A DNA stretch of 64,000 nt from Methanoculleus frigidifontis (lineage in GTDB: Archaea; Halobacteriota; Methanomicrobia; Methanomicrobiales; Methanoculleaceae). The number at the start of each line of letters is the position of its first letter. Within the stretch, counting starts at the first letter, position 1. The notes under the pieces were generated by a model that saw nothing but the letters and a program-made list of their open reading frames with translations, was not told the DNA's origin and made no database searches. This document shows positions 7,845 to 15,620 of this stretch, in pieces. The position numbers and the translations under genes were made by a program. The stretch is taken from assembly GCF_030464345.1 (NCBI RefSeq), contig NZ_VCYH01000004.1:62001-126000 (forward strand). Reading direction: 5' to 3'.

Positions 7845-8285
7845 TCAGGGCTCTATCAGGCAGGGGAGGCGCCAGAGCCCGTCCTCGGCCACCACCTTCA
7901 GCACATACTCATCCCACTGCACCGTACCGTCGTGCAGCCGCCACCGGACGGAGAACGTCAGATCCGCCGTTCCGTCGGGATAGATGAGCGCGGTGGCGAC
8001 CCGGATCTCATCCATCGTTACATTATTCGTGACGAAGGGCCGGATACGCTCCTCGACGGCAGCGGCACCGCACCGGAGCCGGATTTCTTCGGAGAGCAGC
8101 GATGCAATCCCGGCGGCGTCGCCGTCGTTGAAAAAGCCCTGGTACATGCGGAGGGTCGTCGCCGGCGGGGAGACCGAGACCGGACTGAATGCATCCGTAT
8201 CGGTCTTTGAACCGGTACACCCTGCGGCTATGACGAGAGGCAGGACGAGCAGAACCGGGAACAGCCGGAGTGGGATAAGTGTCAT
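7845..8285 (-). CDS. Predicted lipoprotein with NTF2-like domain
   Basis: A 146-residue protein with a clear lipoprotein signal: MTLIPLRLFPVLLVLPLVIAAGC, lipobox IAAGC, Cys near residue 23. The mature domain (TLRMYQGFFNDGDAAGIASL, then TADLTFSVRWRLH and a GLWRLPCLIE ending) has the helix-then-curved-sheet pattern of DUF4878/NTF2-like folds used for ligand binding. It is divergent from the TrmB regulator gene, sharing about 130 bases of control region that contains a perfect dyad, so it may be under TrmB control. The 7346-7792 lipoprotein gene follows on the same strand. Confidence 0.75.
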   Translation of the reverse strand: MTLIPLRLFPVLLVLPLVIAAGCTGSKTDTDAFSPVSVSPPATTLRMYQGFFNDGDAAGIASLLSEEIRLRCGAAAVEERIRPFVTNNVTMDEIRVATALIYPDGTADLTFSVRWRLHDGTVQWDEYVLKVVAEDGLWRLPCLIEP

Positions 8286-8357
8286 CTACGACCCTCACGG
8301 ATACAAGGCCGTGAAACGGCCTTTGCAGAGAGTACTCGGCAGAAAACTACAAAAACG

Positions 8358-8380
8358 TGTGTCGTCAGAGTTACGACACA
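8358..8380. promoter_or_regulatory. Perfect dyad TGTGTCGT-N7-ACGACACA
   Basis: An 8-base perfect inverted repeat (8358-8365 and 8373-8380) with a 7-base spacer lies 40 bases upstream of the TrmB-type regulator start and about 75 bases upstream of the divergent lipoprotein gene. Symmetry, size and position fit an operator for the adjacent dimeric regulator. Confidence 0.6.
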
Positions 8381-8419
8381 ATCGCAACGCTTAACCGGCC
8401 GGGTGACCCGCGATCAGTA

Positions 8420-9178
8420 ATGGATCTCAGGGCGCTCAGGGATATCGGGATGAACGAGGCGGAGATCAGCGTCTATGCAACCCTCATAGCGCACCGGCCG
8501 TTGAGCGCCAGAGAGATTGCAGAGATCTCGGGACTCTACCGCCCCTACGTCTACGATACGCTGACAAAACTGCTGGAGAAAGGCCTGGTGACACGCGTCA
8601 GAGGACCGAAGGCGCACCTCTACCGGGCCGTCCACCCGGGCCGCATCGCCGCCATCATCGACGAGCGGCGTGCCAGAGTACTGGAGGCGGTCGACCGCCT
8701 GCGGGACGCCTACCGCGAGACGGATGCAGACGAGTCCGTCAGGATATTTGAAGGGAGCGAGGCCCTCAAGGCCTTCTACGAAGAGGTGTACGCTGCAATC
8801 CGTGAAGACCGCACGCGCCGCCTCTACGTCATCGGGGGCACCGGCGAGGCGACGCGGCATATCGAGTACTTCTTCCCGAAACTGCTGCAGCGTGGCCGCG
8901 ACGAGCGGCTTCACCACCGGGTGGATATCCGGATGATCTACAACGCCTCGGCCGGAGCGTCGGAGATTGCACGGTCATATTCCGATGCCGTGACGCTGCG
9001 GTTCACCCCGCCGGACCGCGACGCCGCAGCGACGACCATCATCACCGACACGATGCTTGCCATCATGGTGCTCAAAGAACGACCGTTCGTCGTCGCCGTT
9101 TCTAACCGGCAGATCGTCGAGACGTACATGCTGCTGTTTGACCGGCTCTGGGAGGGGACGTCACCGAAACCGGAGTAA
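8420..9178 (+). CDS. TrmB-family transcriptional regulator
   Basis: A 252-residue DNA-binding protein. Residues 1-75 are the TrmB winged-helix domain (ALRDIGMNEAEISVYATLI, then LYRPYVYDTLTKLLEKGLV), followed by a coiled dimerisation segment (ERRARVLEAVDRLRDAYRE). The C-terminal half (about 110-250) resembles the truncated, phospholipase-D-like regulatory domain of TrmB-like proteins, with SVRIFEGSEALKAFYEEVY and YVIGGTGEATRH. ATG 8420 is chosen because the upstream extension would run through the dyad. The perfect inverted repeat at 8358-8380 suggests autoregulation and control of the divergent lipoprotein pair. The inducer is unknown. Confidence 0.88.
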   Translation: MDLRALRDIGMNEAEISVYATLIAHRPLSAREIAEISGLYRPYVYDTLTKLLEKGLVTRVRGPKAHLYRAVHPGRIAAIIDERRARVLEAVDRLRDAYRETDADESVRIFEGSEALKAFYEEVYAAIREDRTRRLYVIGGTGEATRHIEYFFPKLLQRGRDERLHHRVDIRMIYNASAGASEIARSYSDAVTLRFTPPDRDAAATTIITDTMLAIMVLKERPFVVAVSNRQIVETYMLLFDRLWEGTSPKPE

Positions 9179-9189
9179 CCAGGGATCCG

Positions 9190-9624
9190 TCACTCTGCCG
9201 CATCCTGCGTCCGCACTACCTCGAGCACCCGGGCAACCCGCTCATCGCCCCCTTCCCGCCGGAGCTCGGTATGTACCCGGGCATGGCAGTGTTCGCAGAG
9301 GGTAACCAGGTTCTCGAGCCAATCGTGGGTGTTGTCGCCGTCGATGTGGTGTACGTGCAGTTCCTCCGCTCTTCCGCAGATGGCGCAGCAGTGCCCATCA
9401 CGCTCAAGCGCGGACTTTCTGGCGTTTTTCCACCCCTTCAGGCCGTATTTGTCCCGCGCCGTAATCCGTACGCCGTAGAGCCGGCAGAGGAGCTGGCTCT
9501 CCGTCCGGTCGGCGAAGGCGCACCGGTAGCAGAGCTGCCGAAAGCCGTTCCTGTCGGGATTGCCCCCGCAGAGAGGCCCGGTGCCAGGGTCGAACGCACC
9601 GAGATCCAGCTGTATCTCACTCAC
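9190..9624 (-). CDS. HNH endonuclease domain protein
   Basis: A 144-residue protein whose C-terminal half is an HNH nuclease fold: CAICGRAEELHVHHIDGD, then WLENLVTLCEHCHARVH. These two Cys pairs bind zinc and HH-N-H form the metal-dependent active site. The N-terminal half carries CGGNPDRNGFRQLCYRC, a second zinc-ribbon-like pair of Cys-x2/x11-Cys. The frame opens at 9747 inside the divergent transporter gene, so I choose GTG 9622-9624 (VSEIQLDLGAFDPG). Such stand-alone HNH proteins act in DNA restriction, repair or mobile elements; nothing mobile is adjacent here. The exact role is unknown. Confidence 0.8.
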   Translation of the reverse strand: MSEIQLDLGAFDPGTGPLCGGNPDRNGFRQLCYRCAFADRTESQLLCRLYGVRITARDKYGLKGWKNARKSALERDGHCCAICGRAEELHVHHIDGDNTHDWLENLVTLCEHCHARVHTELRREGGDERVARVLEVVRTQDAAE

Positions 9625-9719
9625 GCCGGATCTATGTCTGCCGCAGGGGTGAAGAACGATCCGGTGCCGGGAGAGAAACCATAACACCTTTCCGGCTCCG
9701 GGCGCAAAATTTCCCGACA

Positions 9720-11258
9720 ATGAGCACGGACGTTCAGTGGAGTTCACGCCTCACCTTCATCCTCGCCGGGATCGGGGCGGCGATTGGCCTAGGGAACCTC
9801 TGGAGGTTTCCCTACGTCTGTTACGACAACGGCGGCGGGGCGTTCCTGATCCCCTACATCATAGCCCTGCTCGTCGCAGGCATTCCGCTCTGGCTGATGG
9901 AGAGCGCCTTCGGCTACCGGGCACGGGCCGGCGTGCCCGGATCGTTTCGGATGCTCATCGGCCGGAAGACCGCCTGGATCGGCTGGCTGGTCGTCATCCT
10001 GACGATCATCCTGATGGCGTATTACTCGGTGATCATGGCCTGGGGCGTGAACTACATCGGGTTCGCCGCGACCCTTGCCTGGGGATCGGATCCGGCAGGA
10101 TTCTTCTACAACACCTTCCTCCGCCTCTCACCCGACATCTTTACGCTCGGCGGCATGAACTGGCTGGTCGTTCTCGGTGCGCTCATCTCCTGGACAGCGG
10201 TGTACGTCTCGATCTTCCGCGGGATCCGGAGCGTCGAGAAGGTCGTCTGGCTGACGGTGCTCCTTCCCTGGGCCTTCCTGATCGTCATGGTCGTCCGCGG
10301 CGTGACGCTGCCGGGGGCGTTCGACGGGCTTTCCTATTACCTGACACCGGATTTTGCAGCGCTCATGCGGCCCGGCGTCTGGGTGGCTGCCTTCGGGCAG
10401 ATCTTCTACTCACTCTCGATCGGCATGGGAATCATGATCGCCTACGCGAAATTCCTCCCTGACCGGCACGACCTCGTCAGGAGCGGGCTTCTGATCTGCA
10501 TCGCGAACGGCATCACCTCGTTCGTCGCCGGGATAGCCGTCTTCTCGACCCTGGGCTATCTCGCCCACACCACCGGCATGCCGGTCTCCGAGGTCGTGGA
10601 AGGGGGCATCGAACTCGCGTTCGTGGTCTACCCGGCGGCGATCAGCCTCCTCCCACTGGCTCCCGAGATCTTCGGCATCCTCTTCTTCGTGATGTTCGTC
10701 ACCCTTGCCGTCGACTCCATCTTCGCCGCGGTCGAGGGGATCAGCATATCGCTCCAGGACTATATTGCTGCGCCGCCCGTCCGGCTCTCTGCAATGGTCT
10801 GCGTCGGAATCTTCCTCGCTGCCCTGCTCTTCATGACGGAGGGAGGGCTGTACTGGCTCGATCTCGTCGACTCCTACTATAACTCCTTTGCCGTCCTCAT
10901 CGTCGGCATCCTGGAGGCGGTCGTGATCGGTCACCTCTACGGTGCCGGGCGGCTTCGGCGGTTCATGAACGCATCGGCGTCCCGCCCGGTCGGCAGGTGG
11001 TGGGACGTCAGTATCGGGTATCTCGTTCCTGCCGTCCTGATCGTCGCGGTCGCCGCAAACCTGGTCGACAGGATCGCCGCGCCGTACGGGGGCTATCCAC
11101 CCCTCGCACAGGCAGCGGGGTGGGCGCTCGTCGCCGGCGCCCCGATCGCCGCCGTCGCGATATCCCGGAGATTCGACGGCGGTCCCGGAGCAGCGAGGGA
11201 TGCCGATATCGCGGCGCAGGCAAGGCCGGCGGATCCCGGAGAACCCGCCCGGGACTGA
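9720..11258 (+). CDS. Sodium-dependent neurotransmitter-symporter-family (NSS) transporter
   Basis: A 512-residue integral membrane protein that should import an amino acid or related amine with Na+. The family fingerprint is at the N-terminus: WSSRLTFILAGIGAAIGLGN and LWRFPYVCYDNGGGAFLIPY form the unwound TM1 and TM2 with the sodium sites. Eleven to twelve membrane segments can be counted, plus the conserved GM-M-YAKFLP loop (SLSIGMGIMIAYAKFLPD). The C-terminal 40 residues are a charged cytoplasmic tail. Substrate cannot be deduced. It is monocistronic and divergent from the HNH gene; the intervening 95 bases must hold both promoters. Confidence 0.92.
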   Translation: MSTDVQWSSRLTFILAGIGAAIGLGNLWRFPYVCYDNGGGAFLIPYIIALLVAGIPLWLMESAFGYRARAGVPGSFRMLIGRKTAWIGWLVVILTIILMAYYSVIMAWGVNYIGFAATLAWGSDPAGFFYNTFLRLSPDIFTLGGMNWLVVLGALISWTAVYVSIFRGIRSVEKVVWLTVLLPWAFLIVMVVRGVTLPGAFDGLSYYLTPDFAALMRPGVWVAAFGQIFYSLSIGMGIMIAYAKFLPDRHDLVRSGLLICIANGITSFVAGIAVFSTLGYLAHTTGMPVSEVVEGGIELAFVVYPAAISLLPLAPEIFGILFFVMFVTLAVDSIFAAVEGISISLQDYIAAPPVRLSAMVCVGIFLAALLFMTEGGLYWLDLVDSYYNSFAVLIVGILEAVVIGHLYGAGRLRRFMNASASRPVGRWWDVSIGYLVPAVLIVAVAANLVDRIAAPYGGYPPLAQAAGWALVAGAPIAAVAISRRFDGGPGAARDADIAAQARPADPGEPARD

Positions 11259-11350
11259 AACGCCGCACGGCAGGTGTGATCCCGAGAGCGATGCCGTGTG
11301 ATAGCCATATTTTTGCGAAAGGCGGCTGCCTGCGGGATTTATTCCGAGGT

Positions 11351-11364
11351 AAATTATATTTATG
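11351..11364 (+). promoter_or_regulatory. TATA-like element before the M48-like peptidase gene
   Basis: AAATTATATTTATG lies about 30 bases before ATG 11392. This excludes the earlier ATG at 11362, which would fall inside the promoter. Confidence 0.5.
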
Positions 11365-11391
11365 GTTGAAATAAAACCCCTGAGTGCGAAA

Positions 11392-12000
11392 ATGAGCACA
11401 GTGAGCAACGACCGACTCTTCACAATTTTCCGGGAACTCCAGGCACGCGGGCTGATCGACAAAAAGCGCCGGCTGCTGGAGTGCCCGGTTACCCCGAACG
11501 TGCAGGGCATGGCCCGGAGCATCCGGTACCGGAAGGCTTTTTACGAGCAGAAACTCGCCCATCTCAGCGACGATGCCCTCCGGTTCGTTCTCCTGCACGA
11601 AGAGGGGCATATCAAAGAAGGATCGCTCGCGACGTACGGGATCGCCGCACTTCCTCTCCTCCTCCTCATCGGACTGGCCGGATCCCCGCTCACCGCCGTC
11701 CCCGACGCCGCACTCTCCGCACTCACCGTCCTGCTGGTCTCCGGTGCCGCACTCCTCTGTTACCGCATCTTCTACCGCCGGATGTACGAGGAGGAGTTCG
11801 TCGCCGACCGGTACGCGGCGGAGACGCTGCAGCAGCACTACAATATCGGGCACCCGTCCCGGCTCCTCCAGAGCATCCTCACCGGCATCGCCGATACCGG
11901 CGGCAGCATCTCCCCGCCGTGCGGCAGACAGTTCTCCGGCTACTTCCCCCCCATCGACGAGCGGGTCTCCCGCATCCGCACCGGCGTGGACACGGCGTAA
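11392..12000 (+). CDS. M48-like zinc metallopeptidase, membrane-bound
   Basis: A 202-residue protein starting MSTVSNDRLFTIF. The zinc-binding motif HEEGH (about residue 72-76) is a variant of HExxH in which the first two ligands are kept. A membrane hairpin follows (TYGIAALPLLLLIGLAG and ALSALTVLLVSGAALLCY), then EEEFVADRYAAE, matching the third-ligand Glu helix of M48/HtpX peptidases. It is shorter than HtpX (about 280) and lacks the N-terminal membrane pair, so it is a compact relative. It is convergent with the polymerase IV gene and separated from it by a T-rich stretch. Confidence 0.75.
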   Translation: MSTVSNDRLFTIFRELQARGLIDKKRRLLECPVTPNVQGMARSIRYRKAFYEQKLAHLSDDALRFVLLHEEGHIKEGSLATYGIAALPLLLLIGLAGSPLTAVPDAALSALTVLLVSGAALLCYRIFYRRMYEEEFVADRYAAETLQQHYNIGHPSRLLQSILTGIADTGGSISPPCGRQFSGYFPPIDERVSRIRTGVDTA

Positions 12001-12014
12001 ACCTTTTTTTCCGG
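12001..12014. terminator. T-tract between peptidase and polymerase IV genes
   Basis: Seven T residues (accttttttt) directly follow the peptidase stop codon, between convergent genes. Confidence 0.4.
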
Positions 12015-12019
12015 CGGGT

Positions 12020-13102
12020 TTACCGGGAGAACTCGCAGAGCGACGTCTGCCTCGTCCGGTCATGCTCCAGCATCGAGAGGCGAAGGCCGATCAGTCGGAC
12101 GTACCGGCCGTCGAGGAACCCCGCCAGCAGCTCCTGCGCACCCGCTCCGATCTGTGCAGCATCATTGGTGTAGCGGTTCAGCGTCCGCGATCGGGTATGG
12201 GTGATGAAACCACGATACCGCACCTTCACTGTCAGGGTGCGGAACCGGAGATCGTCGGCGGCGAGCGTCCGAGCGAGGTCAGCGGCGAGACGATCCATCG
12301 CACCGCATATGCGGCCGGGATCATCCGTATCCGCATCGAAGGTCGTCTCCCTGCTGATCGACTTCGCCCCGTCCCGTTCTTGCACAACCCGCTCGTCCCT
12401 GCCGCAGGCGAGGTCGTGCAGGTGCACCCCCCACCTGCCGAAGCGGGCTATCAGTTCCTGGACGTCGCACGCGGCAAGGTCGCCGACCGTTCCGACACCT
12501 ATGCCGGCGAGCTCCGCCCCGGTCTTCTTCCCGACACCGGGAATCTTTCCGACCGGCAGGGGAGCAAGGAATTCTGTCACCCGGTCGGGCGGGACGACCG
12601 TCAGCCCGTCAGGTTTCCGCCAGTCCGAGGCGATCTTGGCGACGACCTTGCTCGGGGCGATCCCGACCGAGCAGGTGAGGTCTTCCGCCTCCAGGATCGC
12701 ATCCTTCATGCACCGGGCGAGCTGCTCGGCACCGGCGTAGCTCCCGGCGCCGGTGACGTCGAGGTAGGCCTCGTCGATGCTCACCTGCTCCATCCTGTCG
12801 GCGTACTCCCCGAGGATCTGCATGACGCTCTCCGACACCCGGACGTAGAGGCTGCGGTTCACCGGCAGAAAGACGGCATGCGGACAGAGATCGTAGGCCC
12901 GGGAGATGGGCTGGCCTGAGTGGATGCCGTAGCGCCGTGCCTCATACGAACAGGTGCTGACAACGCCTCTCCCTGCCCCGCCCCGCGGGTCCGCCCCGAC
13001 CACGACCGGAGCGCCCCGAAGAACGGGGCGCTCCCGGACTTCGACCGAGGCATAAAAACTGTCCATATCCACATGGAGGATGATCCGGTCGTCGGCAGCC
13101 AT
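12020..13102 (-). CDS. dinB: DNA polymerase IV (Y family, translesion)
   Basis: A 360-residue lesion-bypass polymerase. Catalytic signatures are VDMDSFYASVEV (first Mg2+ Asp, about residue 12) and SIDEAYLDV (Asp-Glu pair near 110). The fingers, palm and thumb segments are followed by a helix-hairpin-helix-like GKIPGVGKKTGAEL (about 180) and the little-finger domain (SISRETTF, FRTLTVKVRY). The C-terminus TRQTSLCEFSR contains a PIP-box-like Q-x2-L-x2-F for binding the PCNA clamp. The frame extends upstream to 13303, but homology begins at MAADDRIILHVDMD, so ATG 13100-13102 is the start. No damage-response genes are adjacent. Confidence 0.95.
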   Translation of the reverse strand: MAADDRIILHVDMDSFYASVEVRERPVLRGAPVVVGADPRGGAGRGVVSTCSYEARRYGIHSGQPISRAYDLCPHAVFLPVNRSLYVRVSESVMQILGEYADRMEQVSIDEAYLDVTGAGSYAGAEQLARCMKDAILEAEDLTCSVGIAPSKVVAKIASDWRKPDGLTVVPPDRVTEFLAPLPVGKIPGVGKKTGAELAGIGVGTVGDLAACDVQELIARFGRWGVHLHDLACGRDERVVQERDGAKSISRETTFDADTDDPGRICGAMDRLAADLARTLAADDLRFRTLTVKVRYRGFITHTRSRTLNRYTNDAAQIGAGAQELLAGFLDGRYVRLIGLRLSMLEHDRTRQTSLCEFSR

Positions 13103-13452
13103 ACACCGGTACGTATCTGAGCGGTCTCGGCGATAAATGCATGCCGCCCCCCCCGAAAATGAAGAGAATACATCGGGGCGGATCCGACGCTTGTCATGGC
13201 TCTGCCCGTCTTGCGAGACTCCCGAACGTGCCTGATCCAGCACAGGAAAGCGCATGCGTTTCCGCGCTTTTCTCCGGATCTGAATAATTACGCCGATTTT
13301 CAAAGGGGTTTACCCTGCGATCCGCGTGGGAGGGGTCGTGCCCGGCAGGAGGAGAGTTAAGTACATGTTAAATCTGTAGGACACCCGAGGATCTGGGAAA
13401 CCCGTGCGAAATTCGGGCACGATAGACAATGAGATCTTGTGACATGGCGATC

Positions 13453-13464
13453 CGGGTTAACCCG
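13453..13464. promoter_or_regulatory. Palindrome CGGGTTAACCCG upstream of fwd/fmd
   Basis: A perfect 12-base palindrome immediately before the A/T-rich core attaaattta. Its placement just upstream of a TATA-like element fits an activator or repressor site for the formylmethanofuran dehydrogenase operon. Confidence 0.45.
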
Positions 13465-13523
13465 ATTAAATTTACAAAATTTGGCCGTTTTTTCCGTTTT
13501 TACGCTGCAAAATGCGCCGGAAC

Positions 13524-13534
13524 GGTTAAATACA
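13524..13534 (+). promoter_or_regulatory. TATA-like element, candidate fwd/fmd promoter
   Basis: GGTTAAATACA lies in an otherwise GC-rich stretch. Initiation about 25 bases downstream would give a leader of about 270 bases. Confidence 0.4.
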
Positions 13535-13827
13535 ACACATTACAACGCTTTGTCGGAACACGTTCCCGGCCGGCGAATGCACTCCCCCGATGCCCCGCAC
13601 CGCCGGTGCGAACGGGCGGCATCAGAGCCGATCGGGCCCGGCCGCCTCACCTGAAGATCGGGGCGGCCCTGCGTTGCAGCCACAAAGCAGAACCGCGACG
13701 CTGTCCTTCACAATCCCGGCGCCCATACCGGACACCGGGGTTTTAGGAGATTCCGTTTGCCATCAGCACGGCCTCGCCTGAGGGAAAGCCCTTCAATCGA
13801 GCCCATGATGCACGAAGAGGTAGAGAT

Positions 13828-14238
13828 ATGGTAGACAAACTGACGCTGAACATGATCACCCAGCGCTCCATCGAAGAAGGTATCGCGATGGAGAAAGGGA
13901 AGACGACGCAGGAGTACTTCGAAGCCTGCTCGATCATCGAGATGAATGAAGAGGATATCAGAACGCTCGGCCTGCTGCCGAACCAGCTCGTGAGAGTAAC
14001 GAGTGAATGCGGGAGTGTCATCGTAAAGGCTATCAAGGGCCGCCAGACGGTCTACCCCGGGCTCGCCCACATCCCCCAGGGCGTCTGGTCGAACCAGATC
14101 GTCCCGCCGCGGACCCAGGCAACCGGCGAACCCCAGTACAGCGGATTTCCGGTGACGGTCGAGTCCGCACGCGGGGAGAAAAGAAAGAGTGCGCTCGAAT
14201 GTGTTCAGGGAGCCGTCGGGCTGTGGAATGGTGAGTAA
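13828..14238 (+). CDS. fwdD: Formylmethanofuran dehydrogenase subunit D
   Basis: A 136-residue molybdopterin-dinucleotide-binding subunit. Together with FwdB it wraps the bis-pterin Mo or W cofactor that reduces CO2 to formate before transfer to methanofuran. The double-psi barrel fold is indicated by LPNQLVRVTSECGSVIVKAI near residues 52-72 and by the C-terminal YSGFPVTVESA-x-GEKRKSA. The start MVDKLTLNMI is preceded by GAGGTAGAGAT. It is first in the DBAC operon, with the stop codon 2 bases before the FwdB start. I cannot decide between the molybdenum (fmd) and tungsten (fwd) isoform, so the symbol is generic. Confidence 0.93.
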   Translation: MVDKLTLNMITQRSIEEGIAMEKGKTTQEYFEACSIIEMNEEDIRTLGLLPNQLVRVTSECGSVIVKAIKGRQTVYPGLAHIPQGVWSNQIVPPRTQATGEPQYSGFPVTVESARGEKRKSALECVQGAVGLWNGE

Positions 14239-14240
14239 GC

Positions 14241-15617
14241 ATGCCAAAGAAAATTGAGAACGTCGGATGCCCGTACTGCGGCGTCTGCTGCGACGACCTC
14301 GTTGTGACCGTCTCCGACGACGGAAGGAAAGTCCTCGAGGTCGAGAACGCCTGTGCGATCGGGAACGAGATCTTCCAGCACGCCTCGAGCGAAGGCCGGA
14401 TCAGCCTCCCCCGCCTCCGCCAGCCGGACGGCACCTATAAAGACATCAGCTACGACGAAGCGGTCGACTACGCCGCACGCGTTCTGATCAAAGCCAAAAA
14501 GCCCCTCATCTTCGGTTTCGGCTCGACGAACTGCGAGGGAATGGCCGCAGCCGCGAAGGTCGCCGAGAAGGCCGGAGCGGTGCTCGACAACTGTGCATCG
14601 ATCTGCCACGGCAGCTCCTTCCTGGCCATCTTCGACAACGGCTACCCGAGCTGCACCCTCGGAGAGACCAAGAACCGGGCGGACGTCATCGTCTACTGGG
14701 GCTCAAACCCGGCACACGCTCACCCCCGGCACATGTCCCGCTACTCGATCTTCCCCCGCGGATTCTTCACCGGGAAGGGTCACAAGGGCAGGAAGATCAT
14801 CGTCATCGACCCGCGCTACACCGACACCGCCCGCGTCGCCGACATCTACGTCCAGGTAAAGCAGGGGCAGGACTACGATCTCTTCAACGCCTTCAGGACG
14901 GTCATCCGCGGCGAGGATATCCCGGACGAGGTCGCCGGCGTGAAGAAGGAACAGATCCTGCAGGTCGCCGAGATCTTAAAGAAAGCCCGCTTCGGCACCA
15001 TCTTCTACGGCATGGGTCTCTGCCACTCCGACGGGCGCAACCACAACGTGGACATCGCCATCAGCATGACCCGTGACCTGAACGACTTCACCAAGTGGAC
15101 GATCATGGCGATGCGGGGTCACTACAACATCGCAGGCCCGGGTGTGGTCTGGGCGTGGACGACCGGATACCCCTACTGTATCGACATGAGCAAGAAAGAC
15201 CGCGCCTATATGAACCCCGGCGAGACGAGCTCGGTCGACCTTGCCATGCGGGACGAGGTGGACGCCTTCTTCAACGTCGGAACCGATGCAGGGGCACACT
15301 TCCCGATCGAGGCCGTCAAGCACTTAAAGAAGCACCCCTGGATCACCATCGACCCGAACATCTGCATGGCCAGCGAGATCTCCGACCTCCACATCCCGGT
15401 CGGCATCGTCGGCGTCGAAGTGCCGGGCATCGTCTATCGTATGGACAACGTCCCGATCCAGTACCGCCAGGTCTTGAACCCGCCGGATGGCGTCATCAGC
15501 GACGAGGAGCTCTTCGAGCGGATCCACCAGCGGATCTCTGAGATCGAGGCAGAAGAAGGGATCACCCAGACGAGCGCCGCAGCAGCAGGCACGCAGACGT
15601 CCTTCGTGGGGGAGTAA
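14241..15617 (+). CDS. fwdB: Formylmethanofuran dehydrogenase subunit B (Mo/W catalytic)
   Basis: A 458-residue catalytic subunit of the DMSO-reductase superfamily, which reduces CO2 to formate using electrons from ferredoxin. The N-terminal cysteine cluster (GCPYCGVCCDDL, with C at about 38) binds the [4Fe-4S] cluster. NCASICHGSS (Cys122) supplies the metal ligand, so this is the cysteine rather than the selenocysteine form. Pterin-binding segments include VIVYWGSNPAHAHPRHMSRY and IIVIDPRYTDTA. The C-terminus is a low-complexity Ala/Thr tail. It overlaps nothing and is spaced by 3 bases from fwdA. Confidence 0.96.
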   Translation: MPKKIENVGCPYCGVCCDDLVVTVSDDGRKVLEVENACAIGNEIFQHASSEGRISLPRLRQPDGTYKDISYDEAVDYAARVLIKAKKPLIFGFGSTNCEGMAAAAKVAEKAGAVLDNCASICHGSSFLAIFDNGYPSCTLGETKNRADVIVYWGSNPAHAHPRHMSRYSIFPRGFFTGKGHKGRKIIVIDPRYTDTARVADIYVQVKQGQDYDLFNAFRTVIRGEDIPDEVAGVKKEQILQVAEILKKARFGTIFYGMGLCHSDGRNHNVDIAISMTRDLNDFTKWTIMAMRGHYNIAGPGVVWAWTTGYPYCIDMSKKDRAYMNPGETSSVDLAMRDEVDAFFNVGTDAGAHFPIEAVKHLKKHPWITIDPNICMASEISDLHIPVGIVGVEVPGIVYRMDNVPIQYRQVLNPPDGVISDEELFERIHQRISEIEAEEGITQTSAAAAGTQTSFVGE

Positions 15618-15620
15618 AGA

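Larger units (their letters stand above)
13103..13827 (+). promoter_or_regulatory. Intergenic leader region upstream of the fwd/fmd operon
   Basis: About 725 bases without a credible gene. The first 200 bases drive polymerase IV on the minus strand. The middle is AT-richer and holds a 12-base palindrome and two TATA-like elements (13465-13475 and 13524-13534). The last 270 bases before fwdD are GC-rich with hairpin-forming repeats: CGCACC/GGTGCG at 13596-13610, and GGCCGCC (13640-13646) paired with GGCGGCC (13662-13668). A long structured 5' leader of the fwd transcript is likely. Confidence 0.5.

Noticed and set aside
12020-13303. Polymerase IV starting 67 codons earlier
   Set aside because: The extension has no family similarity and would run through the upstream promoter region; the family starts at MAADDRIILHVDMD.
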